The notes beneath the pieces were generated by a model. The model saw nothing but the letters and a program-made list of their open reading frames with translations. It was not told where the DNA came from and made no database searches. Made by a program: the position numbers and the translations under genes. From assembly GCF_000421225.1 (NCBI RefSeq), contig NZ_ATWL01000001.1:248001-312000 (forward strand): a stretch of DNA of 64,000 bases. Direction: 5' to 3'. This DNA comes from Ruania albidiflava DSM 18029 (GTDB taxonomy: Bacteria; Actinomycetota; Actinomycetes; Actinomycetales; Beutenbergiaceae). Shown piece after piece: positions 27,720 through 36,719 of this stretch (position 1 is its first letter; each line of letters starts with the position of its first letter).

Positions 27720-28426
27720 CTGGCCGAACGATCCTCGCTGTCGGCGGGCACATCGGCGACATGGACCTGGCCGCCGGCCCGCTGCTGGCGCAGAACACCC
27801 TCGACGGCGGTCGGTCGGTGCTCCTGGCGCTCACCCCGGGTGAACGGGGCCACCCGCGGCTCGGCGTGGCCGAGTACAAGGAGCAGAAGATCACCGAGGC
27901 CCGCACGTTCGCCGCGGGCATCGGTGCCGAGGTGATCGTCTACGATGACCTGTCCGACGGGTTCCTGCACTGCACCGACGACGTCGCCGCTCGCCTGGCG
28001 CGGGACATCCGCACCATCCGCCCCGACCTGCTGCTCGCGCACTGGGGGCGCAGCATCCACACCGACCACGAGCAGGCGAGCCTGCTCGCCGAGCGGGCCC
28101 GGTTCCTGGCCGGGCTGCCCGGTTGGGAGGAGGACCCCGGCGCCGCCGATGGTCCGGGCCGCCGGCACGGGGTGGGTCAGCTGCTCTACACCGAGAACTG
28201 GGAGGACACGGACGGCTTCCTCGCTACCCGCTACACCGCCGTCTCACAGCGTGCCCGGGACCTGTGGCTGGAGGCGATCGGCTGCCAGGCCTTCGCTCGC
28301 GGGGAGACCTACGGCTTCCGCTACATCGACTACTACGATGCCCAGCTGATCACCCGAGGGTGCCTGGCCGGGGTGAGCCACGCCGTCGCACTGGCCGAGG
28401 GCGGCCACGGGCTGCGGGAGGTGTGA
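27716..28426 (+). CDS. PIG-L/LmbE-family deacetylase
   Basis: 236 residues from the GTG overlapping the namZ stop. The PIG-L fold is indicated by the N-terminal strand plus metal-binding motif and by the C-terminal H-x-D-H motif (IHTDHEQASLLAERA). The usual A-H-P-D-D-E is replaced by G-H-I-G-D-M-D, a variant seen in a PIG-L branch from sugar-degradation clusters; the first histidine and one aspartate are kept. Known family members deacetylate N-acetylglucosamine-type amino sugars with zinc. Here a GlcNAc- or MurNAc-containing fragment is the natural candidate substrate. No signal peptide is present. Confidence 0.75.
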   Translation: MTGRTILAVGGHIGDMDLAAGPLLAQNTLDGGRSVLLALTPGERGHPRLGVAEYKEQKITEARTFAAGIGAEVIVYDDLSDGFLHCTDDVAARLARDIRTIRPDLLLAHWGRSIHTDHEQASLLAERARFLAGLPGWEEDPGAADGPGRRHGVGQLLYTENWEDTDGFLATRYTAVSQRARDLWLEAIGCQAFARGETYGFRYIDYYDAQLITRGCLAGVSHAVALAEGGHGLREV

Positions 28427-28430
28427 TCCG

Positions 28431-29411
28431 ATGGCGACCACCTTCCGCACCCACCGGGCCGGCGATGCTGCGGCGTTGGCGGCACTGACCACGCTGGCGA
28501 TGCCGCAGGACGCCGTCGACGTGCCCACGCTCACCGAGAACGTGCTGCTGGACGAGAACTTCCAGCCCGAAGGGCTGATCGTCGCTGAGCACGACGGCGT
28601 CCCCGTGGGTTTCGTCTACGCGGTCACCAGTGCCGGGGCCGGGTCGGGCCAGGAGGCACCCGGCGGTTGGCTGACCATCGGCTGTGTGCACCCCGACCAC
28701 CGCGGCCGCGGTGTGGGCACCGGGCTGCTCACCCGAGCGGTTCGCTACCTCGCCGAGCGGGGCGCTGCCTGGGTGAACGTGGCCGCCTACGCCCCCGCCT
28801 ACTTCGTGCCCGGGCTGGACGTGGTCGCCTACCCGGAGGCGGCACGGCTGCTGGAGCAGCACGGTTTCACCCGGTTGTACACCGCGGCGGCGATGGCGCT
28901 GGAGCTGAGCACCTACCGCACTCCTGCGGACGTGCTCGCTCTCGCCGAGGAACGAACCGCGCAGGGCTACCAGCTCGGTCCGGCCACCCCGGACGACCTG
29001 CCGGAGGTGATCGACTTCGCCGGCCGCGAGCTCGCCCCGGACTGGGCGGACGCAGTGCGGGAAGCGGTGCTGCGCCACGGCCACCTGCACCGGCTGCGGA
29101 TCGTGCGCGGCCCCACCGGTGTGGCCGGTTTCGCCATCTACGGCGCCTACCGGGGCCTGCGAGAGCGGTTCGGCCCGTTCGGGGTGGACGAGTCCCTGCG
29201 CGGCACCGGTCTGGGCAAGATCCTGCTGCACCACACACTGACCGCGATGCGTGCGGAGGGGGCGCACAGCGCCTGGTTCCTGTGGACCGGTGAGGACTCG
29301 CCGGCCGGGCACCTGTACCGACGCACCGGCTTCACCGTGACCCGGCGGTTCGACGTCCTCCGGCACGAGCTCACACCATCCACCCAGACCACGAGGGAGA
29401 GGTCCGAATGA
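28431..29411 (+). CDS. Protein with two GNAT acetyltransferase domains
   Basis: 326 residues. The first GNAT domain (about 5-160) has the acetyl-CoA loop GCVHPDHRGRGVGTGLL. The second (about 185-310) carries a weaker version, GVDESLRGTGLGKILLHHTL, and FLWTGEDSPAGHLYRRTGF at its end. It starts 4 bp after the PIG-L stop and overlaps the binding-protein gene by ATGA, so it belongs to the muropeptide operon. A role in acetylating an amino sugar or peptide amine released by the deacetylase or hydrolases is possible, but no substrate is known. Confidence 0.8.
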   Translation: MATTFRTHRAGDAAALAALTTLAMPQDAVDVPTLTENVLLDENFQPEGLIVAEHDGVPVGFVYAVTSAGAGSGQEAPGGWLTIGCVHPDHRGRGVGTGLLTRAVRYLAERGAAWVNVAAYAPAYFVPGLDVVAYPEAARLLEQHGFTRLYTAAAMALELSTYRTPADVLALAEERTAQGYQLGPATPDDLPEVIDFAGRELAPDWADAVREAVLRHGHLHRLRIVRGPTGVAGFAIYGAYRGLRERFGPFGVDESLRGTGLGKILLHHTLTAMRAEGAHSAWFLWTGEDSPAGHLYRRTGFTVTRRFDVLRHELTPSTQTTRERSE

Positions 29412-31060
29412 GAACCCGACGACTCACCACTGCGGCGGCTGCGCTGACCGGCGCCGCACTGATCCTGTCGGCCTGCTCCGGCGGCGGGAACGAGGGCGGC
29501 GGTGATGGCACCGGTGAGGTGCAGCCGCTGACGATCCACGCCAACTCCGCGAACACCTACCAACGCAACTTCAACCCGTTCTCCGCCAGCGTGCTGCACG
29601 GCGCCCGCGGCTACATCTACGAACCATTGGTCGCCTCCAGCCCGCAGATGGATGAACCGGTGCCATGGTTGGCGGAGTCGGTGGAGTTCAACGACGACGG
29701 CACGATGATGACCTACACGCTGCGCGACGGTGTCACCTGGTCCGACGGGGAGGACTTCACCGCCGAGGACGTGGCGTTCACGTTCAACCTGTTCGTCGAC
29801 GAGCCGGCCACGAACCTGGCCGCTCTGGACGTGGTGGAGGCGAGGGCCACCGACGATCTGACCGTGGAGATCGACTTCTCCGAGCCGATGTTCGCCTTCG
29901 AGCATGCCGTGGGCAACACGCTGATCGTGCCCGAGCACATCTGGGCCGACGTCGAGGACCCGATGGAGGACACCAACGAGGATCCGGTGGGCACCGGACC
30001 GTTCCTGCTCGAGGACTTCTCCCAGCAGCTGTACACGATGACCAAGAACGAGGACTACTGGGCCGCGGACGAGGTCCAGGTGGAGCAGCTGCGCTACCCG
30101 GCGAACACCGACCAGACGTTCACCACCAGCCTGCAGTCCGGTGAGATCGACTGGTCCGGCGGTTTCGTGGCGAACGTGGAGGACATCTTCGTGGCCCAGG
30201 ACCCGGACAACCGCGGGTACTGGTACCCCGGTGGCGGGCTGGTCAGCCTCACCCCGAACACCCAGGAGGCACCGTTCGACGACCCGCAGCTGCGGGAGGC
30301 GCTCAGCCTGGCGATGGACCGGGAGCAGATCTCCGAGGTGGCGATGCAGGGCTACACCCCGCCGGCGCACCCGACCGGTCTGCCGATGCCCGCCTATGAG
30401 TCCTCGCTGTCCGCCGAGTACGCCGACGCGGCCTACAGCCGGGACGTCGAGGCTGCCAACGACCTCCTGGACGAGGCCGGCTACGAGATGGGCGCCGACG
30501 GTGTGCGCACCACCCCGGACGGTGAGCCGATGTCCTACCCGCTGGAGATCCCCTCGGACTGGGTGGACTGGGTGACGATCAGCCAGCTGCTGGTGGAGCA
30601 GTTCGCCGAGGTCGGCATCGAGATCACACCGCAGGGTGTCTCCTTCGACTCCTGGGTGGAGACGCGCAACTCCGGGAGCTTCGACCTGACCATCTCTGCG
30701 ACCGCGATCGGGCAGAGCCCGTTCGACATGTACCGGTCGATGATGAGCTCGGAGTACGCCAGCGACGGTGCGGTCCGGCAGAACTTCAGCAGGTTCTACG
30801 ACGACGCTGCGGACGCTGCCCTGGACGACTACGCCGCCACCGCCGACGAGGCGGAGCAGCAGGCGGCACTGGACACCTTGGAGCAGATCTTCGTCGAGGA
30901 GCTGCCGCTGGTCCCGATGATCCAGTCGCCGAACTGGTTCCAGTACAACACCGAACACTGGGAAGGCTTCCCGAACGAGGACGACCCGTACGCGTTCGGC
31001 GCGCCGTTCCAGAACCCGGACATCATGATCGTGCTGCGACACCTCACCCCGGCACAGTGA
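29408..31060 (+). CDS. Oligopeptide-type ABC transporter substrate-binding lipoprotein
   Basis: 550 residues, SBP_bac_5 family. A lipoprotein signal peptide ends at the lipobox LSAC (Cys23), followed by a Gly-rich linker. The mature part has the family plan of two lobes with RGYIYEPLV, TMMTYTLRDGVTWSDGEDFTAEDVAFTF and NVEDIFVAQD. It would capture its ligand outside the membrane for the two permeases downstream. Opp/Dpp-type proteins bind peptides, and members such as MppA bind murein tripeptide. In this locus, muropeptides or MurNAc-peptides are the likely ligand. Overlaps with genes on both sides place it in the operon. Confidence 0.88.
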   Translation: MRTRRLTTAAAALTGAALILSACSGGGNEGGGDGTGEVQPLTIHANSANTYQRNFNPFSASVLHGARGYIYEPLVASSPQMDEPVPWLAESVEFNDDGTMMTYTLRDGVTWSDGEDFTAEDVAFTFNLFVDEPATNLAALDVVEARATDDLTVEIDFSEPMFAFEHAVGNTLIVPEHIWADVEDPMEDTNEDPVGTGPFLLEDFSQQLYTMTKNEDYWAADEVQVEQLRYPANTDQTFTTSLQSGEIDWSGGFVANVEDIFVAQDPDNRGYWYPGGGLVSLTPNTQEAPFDDPQLREALSLAMDREQISEVAMQGYTPPAHPTGLPMPAYESSLSAEYADAAYSRDVEAANDLLDEAGYEMGADGVRTTPDGEPMSYPLEIPSDWVDWVTISQLLVEQFAEVGIEITPQGVSFDSWVETRNSGSFDLTISATAIGQSPFDMYRSMMSSEYASDGAVRQNFSRFYDDAADAALDDYAATADEAEQQAALDTLEQIFVEELPLVPMIQSPNWFQYNTEHWEGFPNEDDPYAFGAPFQNPDIMIVLRHLTPAQ

Positions 31061-32034
31061 AGTACCTGCTGCGCAAGGTTGCGCTGTACGCGTTCATCGC
31101 CTGGTCGGCGATCACGCTGAACTTCCTCATCCCCCGGCTCATGCCGGGGGACCCGGTCACCCTGCTGGTGGAGCGGATGGAAGGGCGGATCGAACCGGAG
31201 GCGATGGCAGCGATCGCGGAGAGCTACGGCATCACCGACGACCCGTTGCACGTGCAGTACTGGACCTACCTGGGCAACCTGTTCCAGGGCGATCTCGGCC
31301 TGTCGATCGGGTTCCACCCCACCCCCGTGGCCGAGATCGTCATGGGTGCCCTGCCCTGGACGCTCGGGCTGGTCGGCATCACCACCATCATCAGCTTCGT
31401 GATCGGCACCGGCCTGGGCGTGGTGCTCGCCTGGCGCCGCGGCTCCTGGAGCGACCACGCGCTGCCCACGCTGACGTTCCTGAACGCCGTGCCGTACTTC
31501 TGGATGGCGCTGATCCTGGTGCTGGTGTTCTCGGTGAACCTGGGCGTGTTCCCGGTGGCCGGCGCCTACGACGTGAACATCGACCGGGCCTGGAGCTGGG
31601 AGTTCGTCTCCTCGGTGCTCTACTACGGCACGCTGCCGGCGATCACCATCGTGATCGCATCGTTCGCCGGCTGGGTGCTGAACATGCGGAACATGACCGT
31701 GACCGTGCTCGGGGAGGACTTCGTCACCCTCGCCGAGGCCAAGGGGCTGCCCAAGCGGATGGTGCTGGTGAACTATGCCGCCCGGAACGCGATCCTGCCC
31801 TCGGTCACCGGTTTCGCCCTCGCCCTGGGTGCGGTGGTCGGCGGTTCGATGCTCACCGAGGTGATCTTCAACTACCCCGGTGTGGGCTACACCCTGTTCC
31901 AGGCGGTGCAGAACCACGACTTCCCGCTGATGCAGGGGCTGTTCCTGATCATCTCCCTGGCGGTGATCGTGGCGAACCTGCTCGCCGACATCGTCTACAT
32001 CTTCCTCGACCCGCGCACCCGAGCGGAGGCCTGA
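31057..32034 (+). CDS. ABC transporter permease, DppB/OppB type
   Basis: 325 residues from the GTG overlapping the lipoprotein stop. It has six membrane helices and the BPD_transp_1 coupling segment TVLGEDFVTLAEAKGLPKRMVLVNYAARNAILPSV, with the usual EAA-G pattern. The N-terminal FLIPRLMPGDPVTLLVERM is typical of DppB/OppB. It forms one half of the channel; the other half is fused to an ATPase in the next gene. Only 3 bp separate the two genes. Confidence 0.9.
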   Translation: MKYLLRKVALYAFIAWSAITLNFLIPRLMPGDPVTLLVERMEGRIEPEAMAAIAESYGITDDPLHVQYWTYLGNLFQGDLGLSIGFHPTPVAEIVMGALPWTLGLVGITTIISFVIGTGLGVVLAWRRGSWSDHALPTLTFLNAVPYFWMALILVLVFSVNLGVFPVAGAYDVNIDRAWSWEFVSSVLYYGTLPAITIVIASFAGWVLNMRNMTVTVLGEDFVTLAEAKGLPKRMVLVNYAARNAILPSVTGFALALGAVVGGSMLTEVIFNYPGVGYTLFQAVQNHDFPLMQGLFLIISLAVIVANLLADIVYIFLDPRTRAEA

Positions 32035-32037
32035 AGG

Positions 32038-33801
32038 ATGCGGCTGCGTTCCTGGCTCCCCACCTCCGGCAAGGTCCTGGCCGGTCTGGTGATCGTCGTC
32101 GTCTTCGCGCTGGTGGCGATCGTCGGACCGATGGTCGCCCAGTACGGGCCGCGTGCCTCCGGTCCGGAGGTCCTCGCCCCACCCTCGGCCGCGCACTGGT
32201 TCGGGACCACGCAGACCGGGCAGGACGTGTTCGCCCAGTTCGTCTACGGTGCTCGGGTGTCCCTGGCGGTGGGCGTGTTCGCCGGTGTGGTCTCCCAGGT
32301 GGTGTCCATCGTGGTGGGCGTGATCGGCGGCTACTTCCGCGGGCTGGTCGACGACGGGATGTACATCCTCACCGCTGTGTTCCTGGTGATGCCGGGGATG
32401 CCGCTGCTGATCGTGCTCACCGGCTACCTGCCCTCGCGCGGGATGATCTCGGTGGCAGTGGTCATCGCGATCACCTCGTGGGCCGGGTCGGCGCGCGTGC
32501 TGCGGGCCCAGACGATGTCGCTGCGGCGCCGCGACTTCGTGGAGGCCGCGCGGGCGACGGGTGAGTCCCGGGTGCGGATCATCGTCAGCGAGATCATGCC
32601 GAACGCGTTGCCGCTGATCGCCTCCGGGTTCCTGTTCTCGGTGATCACCGGCATCCTGTCCGAGGCGGGTCTGTCCTTCCTCGGGCTCGGGTCGCTGACC
32701 TCCACCAGCTGGGGCACGATGCTGTACTTCGCGCAGAACGCGCAGGCGTTCCTCATCGGTGCCTGGTGGTGGTTCGTCCCCCCTGGGCTCGCGATCGCGA
32801 TCATCGGGGCAGGGCTGGCGCTGATCAACTTCGGCATCGACGAGTACGCCAACCCCCGGCTGCGCACCGGGAAGAGCCGGGCGAAGAGCGCCCCCGCGCC
32901 GCTGGCTGCGGCCACCGCCGAGGAGCCCCACTCGCCTGTGCCCGACCAGGAGCCGCAGATCCGGCCGGGCGGCAGCCAGGCCGACCCGGTGATCGAGGTG
33001 GCTGGTCTGACGGTCGACTATGACACCGCCGAGGGGCGGGTGCATGCGGTCAAGGACGTCTCGCTGACCGTGCGCCGCGGTGAGCTGCTCGGCCTGGCCG
33101 GCGAGTCCGGCAGCGGCAAGTCGACGTTGACGAACACCATCACCCGGTTGCTGCGGCCACCAGCAGAGGTGACAGGTGGTTCGGTCACCTACCACCGCCG
33201 CGGCACCGGTGCTCAGCAGGAGCCGGTGGACCTGCTGCACCTGCCGGCTGATGAGCTGCGCCGGTTCCGCTGGACCGAGCTGTCCATCGTGTTCCAGAGT
33301 GCGATGAACGCGCTGAACCCGGTGATGCGCATCTCTGCACAGTTCGACGACGTCCTGCGCGTGCACCGGCCGCAGATGCGCCCGGCGGCGCGGCTGGAGC
33401 TGGCCCGCACGATGCTCACCCGTGTGGGAATCGACCCGGAGCGGGTCAGCGCCTACCCGCACGAGCTCTCCGGTGGGATGAAGCAGCGGGTGGCGATCGC
33501 GATCGCCCTGGTCTGCGACCCGGACGTGATCGTGATGGACGAGCCCACCACAGCGCTCGACCTGCTGGTGCAGCGGGAGGTGCTGGACCAGGTGATGGCG
33601 CTGCAGGAGGAGTTCGGCTTCGCGATCATCTTCACCACGCACGACCTGTCCCTGCTGCTGGAGGTCTCCGACACCATCGCAGTGATGCAGCAGGGCCGAC
33701 TGGTGGAGTACGGCGCCGCCATGGACGTCTACACCGACCCGCGTCACCCCTATACGCAGACTCTGCTGCGTTCGCTGTCCGACCTGGGAGCCCTGGTATG
33801 A
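32038..33801 (+). CDS. Fused ABC permease (DppC type) and ATP-binding protein (DppD type)
   Basis: 587 residues. Residues 1-280 are a complete DppC-like permease: six helices, HWFGTTQTGQDVFAQFVYGAR near the N-terminus and the coupling loop RRDFVEAARATGESRVRII. A Pro/Glu-rich linker of about 40 residues leads to a full DppD-like ATPase with Walker A GESGSGKST, signature LSGGMKQRVAIA, Walker B VIVMDEPTTALD and the C-terminal HPYTQTLLRSL motif. Such permease-ATPase fusions occur in some actinobacterial oligopeptide importers. The fusion gives a 1:1 ratio of one channel half and one motor. It overlaps the second ATPase gene by ATGA. Confidence 0.9.
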   Translation: MRLRSWLPTSGKVLAGLVIVVVFALVAIVGPMVAQYGPRASGPEVLAPPSAAHWFGTTQTGQDVFAQFVYGARVSLAVGVFAGVVSQVVSIVVGVIGGYFRGLVDDGMYILTAVFLVMPGMPLLIVLTGYLPSRGMISVAVVIAITSWAGSARVLRAQTMSLRRRDFVEAARATGESRVRIIVSEIMPNALPLIASGFLFSVITGILSEAGLSFLGLGSLTSTSWGTMLYFAQNAQAFLIGAWWWFVPPGLAIAIIGAGLALINFGIDEYANPRLRTGKSRAKSAPAPLAAATAEEPHSPVPDQEPQIRPGGSQADPVIEVAGLTVDYDTAEGRVHAVKDVSLTVRRGELLGLAGESGSGKSTLTNTITRLLRPPAEVTGGSVTYHRRGTGAQQEPVDLLHLPADELRRFRWTELSIVFQSAMNALNPVMRISAQFDDVLRVHRPQMRPAARLELARTMLTRVGIDPERVSAYPHELSGGMKQRVAIAIALVCDPDVIVMDEPTTALDLLVQREVLDQVMALQEEFGFAIIFTTHDLSLLLEVSDTIAVMQQGRLVEYGAAMDVYTDPRHPYTQTLLRSLSDLGALV

Positions 33802-34640
33802 CCGCCATCGAGACCGAGCCAGCCTCCCCCACAGCCGAGGTCGTGCTCGAGGCCCGCGACCTGGTCAAGGACTTCGCCGGCCGGCGGCGAGGGCTGCGCC
33901 GGGAACGGATGCGTGCCGTCGACCAGGTCTCGCTGCAGCTGCGCCGCGGGGAGGTCACCGCGTTGGTGGGGCAGAGCGGTTCCGGGAAGAGCACAGTGGG
34001 CCGTCTGCTCGCCCAGCTGCTGCCGCCCACCTCCGGGCAGATTCTGCTGCACGGCACACCCGTGGCCGCCACCAGCGGTCGGGCGTTCATCCGGTACACC
34101 GGCGCAGTGCAGATGACGCTGCAGGATCCGTTCGCCTCGCTGAACCCGGTGCACCGGGTGGACCATGTGCTCGGGCGTGCGCTGGCCATCCACGGCCGGG
34201 CCCGCGGCCGGGACCAGGTGCACGAGCAGAGCCTGGCGTTGCTGGAGAAGGTGGAGCTCACCCCGCCGGAGCGCTACCTGCACCGGTTCCCGCACGAGCT
34301 CTCCGGTGGGGAGCGGCAACGGATCTCCTTCGCCCGGGCGCTGGCGGCCCAGCCCCAGGTGTTGCTCGCCGACGAACCGGTGTCCATGCTGGACGTGACG
34401 ATCCGCAAGGAGATGCTGGACCTGCTGGACAGTCTGCGACGCAGCGAGAACCTGGCGGTGCTGTACATCACCCACGACCTGGGGTCGGCGCGGGCCTACT
34501 CCAGCCGGACGCTGGTGATGTATCACGGGGTGGTCGTGGAGCGTGGCAGCAGCGCCGCCGTGATCGACGACCCGCAGCACGAGTACACCCGACGGCTGCT
34601 GGCAGCGGCCCCGAACCCGCGCCGGCGTCTGGCCGGCTGA
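33798..34640 (+). CDS. ABC transporter ATP-binding protein, DppF/OppF type
   Basis: 280 residues. Walker A is GQSGSGKST, the signature is LSGGERQRISFARAL, Walker B is VLLADEPVSMLD, and the C-terminal HEYTRRLLAA segment is the shortened oligopeptide-binding ATPase tail. It is the second motor of the importer together with the fused ATPase. Its ATG overlaps the preceding stop and murQ starts 12 bp after it, linking transport and sugar catabolism in one mRNA. Confidence 0.9.
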   Translation: MTAIETEPASPTAEVVLEARDLVKDFAGRRRGLRRERMRAVDQVSLQLRRGEVTALVGQSGSGKSTVGRLLAQLLPPTSGQILLHGTPVAATSGRAFIRYTGAVQMTLQDPFASLNPVHRVDHVLGRALAIHGRARGRDQVHEQSLALLEKVELTPPERYLHRFPHELSGGERQRISFARALAAQPQVLLADEPVSMLDVTIRKEMLDLLDSLRRSENLAVLYITHDLGSARAYSSRTLVMYHGVVVERGSSAAVIDDPQHEYTRRLLAAAPNPRRRLAG

Positions 34641-34652
34641 GAGGTGCAGCAG

Positions 34653-35573
34653 ATGACCAGCAGCGCACAGGACGCCCGCCACCTGGCGACCCTGACCACC
34701 GAGCGGGTGGACGAGCGCTACCACGACCTGGACCGGCGTTCCACCCTCGAGGTGCTCACCGCGCTGAACGATGCCGAGGCACAGGTGCCGCTTGCGGTGC
34801 GGGCGGTGCTGCCGGAGCTGGCACTCCTGGTGGATGCGACCGCGCGCCGGCTGCGGGCGGGCGGCCGCCTGGTGTATGTGGGGGCCGGCACGTCCGGTCG
34901 CCTCGGCGTGCTGGACGCCGCGGAGTGCCCGCCGACGTTCCACGTCGCTCCGGAGACGGTGACCGGGGTGATCGCCGGCGGACCGGCGGCCGTCTTCGCC
35001 TCGGTGGAGGCGGCGGAGGACTCTGCCGAGGCTGGGGCGGCCGAGATGACCGACCTGGCGGTCGGTGCCGGTGACACCGTGGTGGGCATCGCTGCCAGCG
35101 GGCGCACCCCGTTCGTGCTCGGTGCAGTACGTGCCGCCCGGGCAGCCGGGGCCCTGACCGCCGCGATCTCCTGCAACACCGGGTCCCCGCTGGCGGCGCA
35201 GGTGGACCACCCGTTGGAGGTGGAGGTCGGCCCGGAGGTGATCGCCGGCTCCACCCGGCTGAAGGCCGGATCGGCCACCAAGCAGCTGCTGAACATGCTC
35301 TCCACAGCGGTGATGGTCCGCAACGGCAAGACCTATCAGAACCTGATGGTGGACCTGACGATCAGCAACGGCAAGCTGCGCGACCGGGGGGAACGCCTGC
35401 TGGTGCGGATCACCGGCTGCAGCCGACAGGACGCGGCCACCGCGCTGCGCGCTGCCGGCGACCGGGTTCCGGTGGCGGCGGTGATGCTGGTGCACGAGGT
35501 CGACCCCGGCCGGGCGGACGATCTGCTCGCTGCCGCCGACGGCCATCTGGCCCAGGTCATCGACCCCGCCTGA
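34653..35573 (+). CDS. murQ: N-acetylmuramic acid 6-phosphate etherase
   Basis: 306 residues from ATG 34653 (GAGAGG 8 nt upstream); a GTG at 34644 is in frame but without a ribosome site. MurQ removes the D-lactyl ether from MurNAc-6-P to give GlcNAc-6-P. The SIS domain contains VYVGAGTSGRLGVLDAAECPPTF with the conserved catalytic glutamate, EAAEDSAEAG with the second glutamate, and RLKAGSATKQLLNMLSTAVMVR. It is the last gene of the namZ operon and convergent with the amiE-like gene. Its substrate must come from phosphorylation of MurNAc; the only such kinase in the window, AnmK, is broken. Confidence 0.95.
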   Translation: MTSSAQDARHLATLTTERVDERYHDLDRRSTLEVLTALNDAEAQVPLAVRAVLPELALLVDATARRLRAGGRLVYVGAGTSGRLGVLDAAECPPTFHVAPETVTGVIAGGPAAVFASVEAAEDSAEAGAAEMTDLAVGAGDTVVGIAASGRTPFVLGAVRAARAAGALTAAISCNTGSPLAAQVDHPLEVEVGPEVIAGSTRLKAGSATKQLLNMLSTAVMVRNGKTYQNLMVDLTISNGKLRDRGERLLVRITGCSRQDAATALRAAGDRVPVAAVMLVHEVDPGRADDLLAAADGHLAQVIDPA

Positions 35574-35594
35574 CCACTCTCAGGGGGTGGCCGG

Positions 35595-36719
35595 TCAGGT
35601 GGCGGTGCGGGCGAGCCTGGCCAGGTCCTGACGGAGCCCGGACACCTCGAAGCGGTCGCGGTGTGGATGCACCCGGTTGGTGAGCAGCACGGTGACCAGC
35701 TCCCGGGCCGGGTCGATCACCACTGCGGTGCCGGTGAAGCCGCTGTGGCCGAGCACGCCGGGATCGGTGGTGGCCATCAGCGACTCCTGCCCGAGGCGGA
35801 ACCCGATCGCCTGGTCATACCCGACCCGCTGCGCCTCCGCTGCGGAGAGCGTGCCGGTGCGCAGCAGCGCGCGAGAGTCCTCGCTGAGCAGGCCCGCCGC
35901 CCCAGTGCGCACCTCCTCGCCGAAGACGAGCAGGTCATCCGCTGTGGAGAAGATCCCGGCGTTACCGGCGCCGCCCAGGGTCCAGGCGGTCTCGTCGTGC
36001 ACCTGGCCGCGGACCAGCCCGCGCGGTGGGTCCTGCTGGTACTCGGTGGCCACGACCGGCCGCCCTCCCGGGTCGTAGCCGGTGTCGGTGAGCCCCAGCG
36101 GACCGGTGACGCTCGCCTGCACCAGCTCCGGCAACGGCCGACCGGTGAGGCGCTCCAGCAGCAGCCCGAGCACCAGGTAGCCGACGCAGGAGTACTCGTG
36201 CCGCTCCCCCGGTGGGGCGGTGAGCGGTGCGGACAGCACGCGCCGGGCGTGCTCGGCGCGGCTGCCCGGGGTACGCCACAGCTGTCGCACGGCCGGCAGG
36301 CCGGCCGTGTGGTTCAGCAGGTGCCGGGGCAGGATCCGGCGTCGGTCGGTATCTCCCCCGGCAGCGAGGTCGGGCAGGTCCTCGGCGACCGGGCGGTCCA
36401 GGTCGAGCACCCCGGCATCCACCTGCACCAGGGCGGTGACGGCGGTGAGCAGCTTGGTCACCGAGGCCACGTCCCACAGGTGCTCGCCGGTGACCGGTTC
36501 CCGCTCGGTCTCCGGCAGCAGGTCGCCGTCGGCGTCGAACGCGACCGCCCAGCCCGACCGTGCCTGGGCGAGCACCTCGCCCCGGCGGGCGATCAACGCC
36601 ACTGCCCCCGGCGCGCCGTCGAGAGGACCATCCTGCCCCGGTGCGCCCGCCCGGGCCACCGAGGTGGCGCCGTCGAGCAGGTCCTGCAGCTCGCGCTGCA
36701 GCTGCCGGTGTGCGGTCAT
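35595..36719 (-). CDS. Beta-lactamase-fold serine hydrolase, AmiE-like muropeptide amidase candidate
   Basis: 374 residues. It has the serine-hydrolase motifs S86-x-x-K (VASVTKLL), Tyr176 in the YSC motif (Y-S-N in most relatives), and HSG near residue 320. In Bacillus subtilis a member of this family, AmiE (YbbE), cleaves MurNAc from L-alanine and sits in the same operon as MurQ, MurR, NagZ and NamZ, so the same role is the best guess here. No signal peptide is visible, which points to cytosolic action on imported muropeptides. It overlaps the MurR-like gene by ATGA and is transcribed with it. A different esterase or peptidase specificity cannot be excluded. Confidence 0.72.
   Translation of the reverse strand: MTAHRQLQRELQDLLDGATSVARAGAPGQDGPLDGAPGAVALIARRGEVLAQARSGWAVAFDADGDLLPETEREPVTGEHLWDVASVTKLLTAVTALVQVDAGVLDLDRPVAEDLPDLAAGGDTDRRRILPRHLLNHTAGLPAVRQLWRTPGSRAEHARRVLSAPLTAPPGERHEYSCVGYLVLGLLLERLTGRPLPELVQASVTGPLGLTDTGYDPGGRPVVATEYQQDPPRGLVRGQVHDETAWTLGGAGNAGIFSTADDLLVFGEEVRTGAAGLLSEDSRALLRTGTLSAAEAQRVGYDQAIGFRLGQESLMATTDPGVLGHSGFTGTAVVIDPARELVTVLLTNRVHPHRDRFEVSGLRQDLARLARTAT

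Noticed and set aside
30829-33747. A 972-codon open frame on the minus strand across the ABC importer genes
   Set aside because: It is the antisense of strongly conserved transporter genes; the product is a His/Arg/Gln-rich low-complexity chain with no domain.
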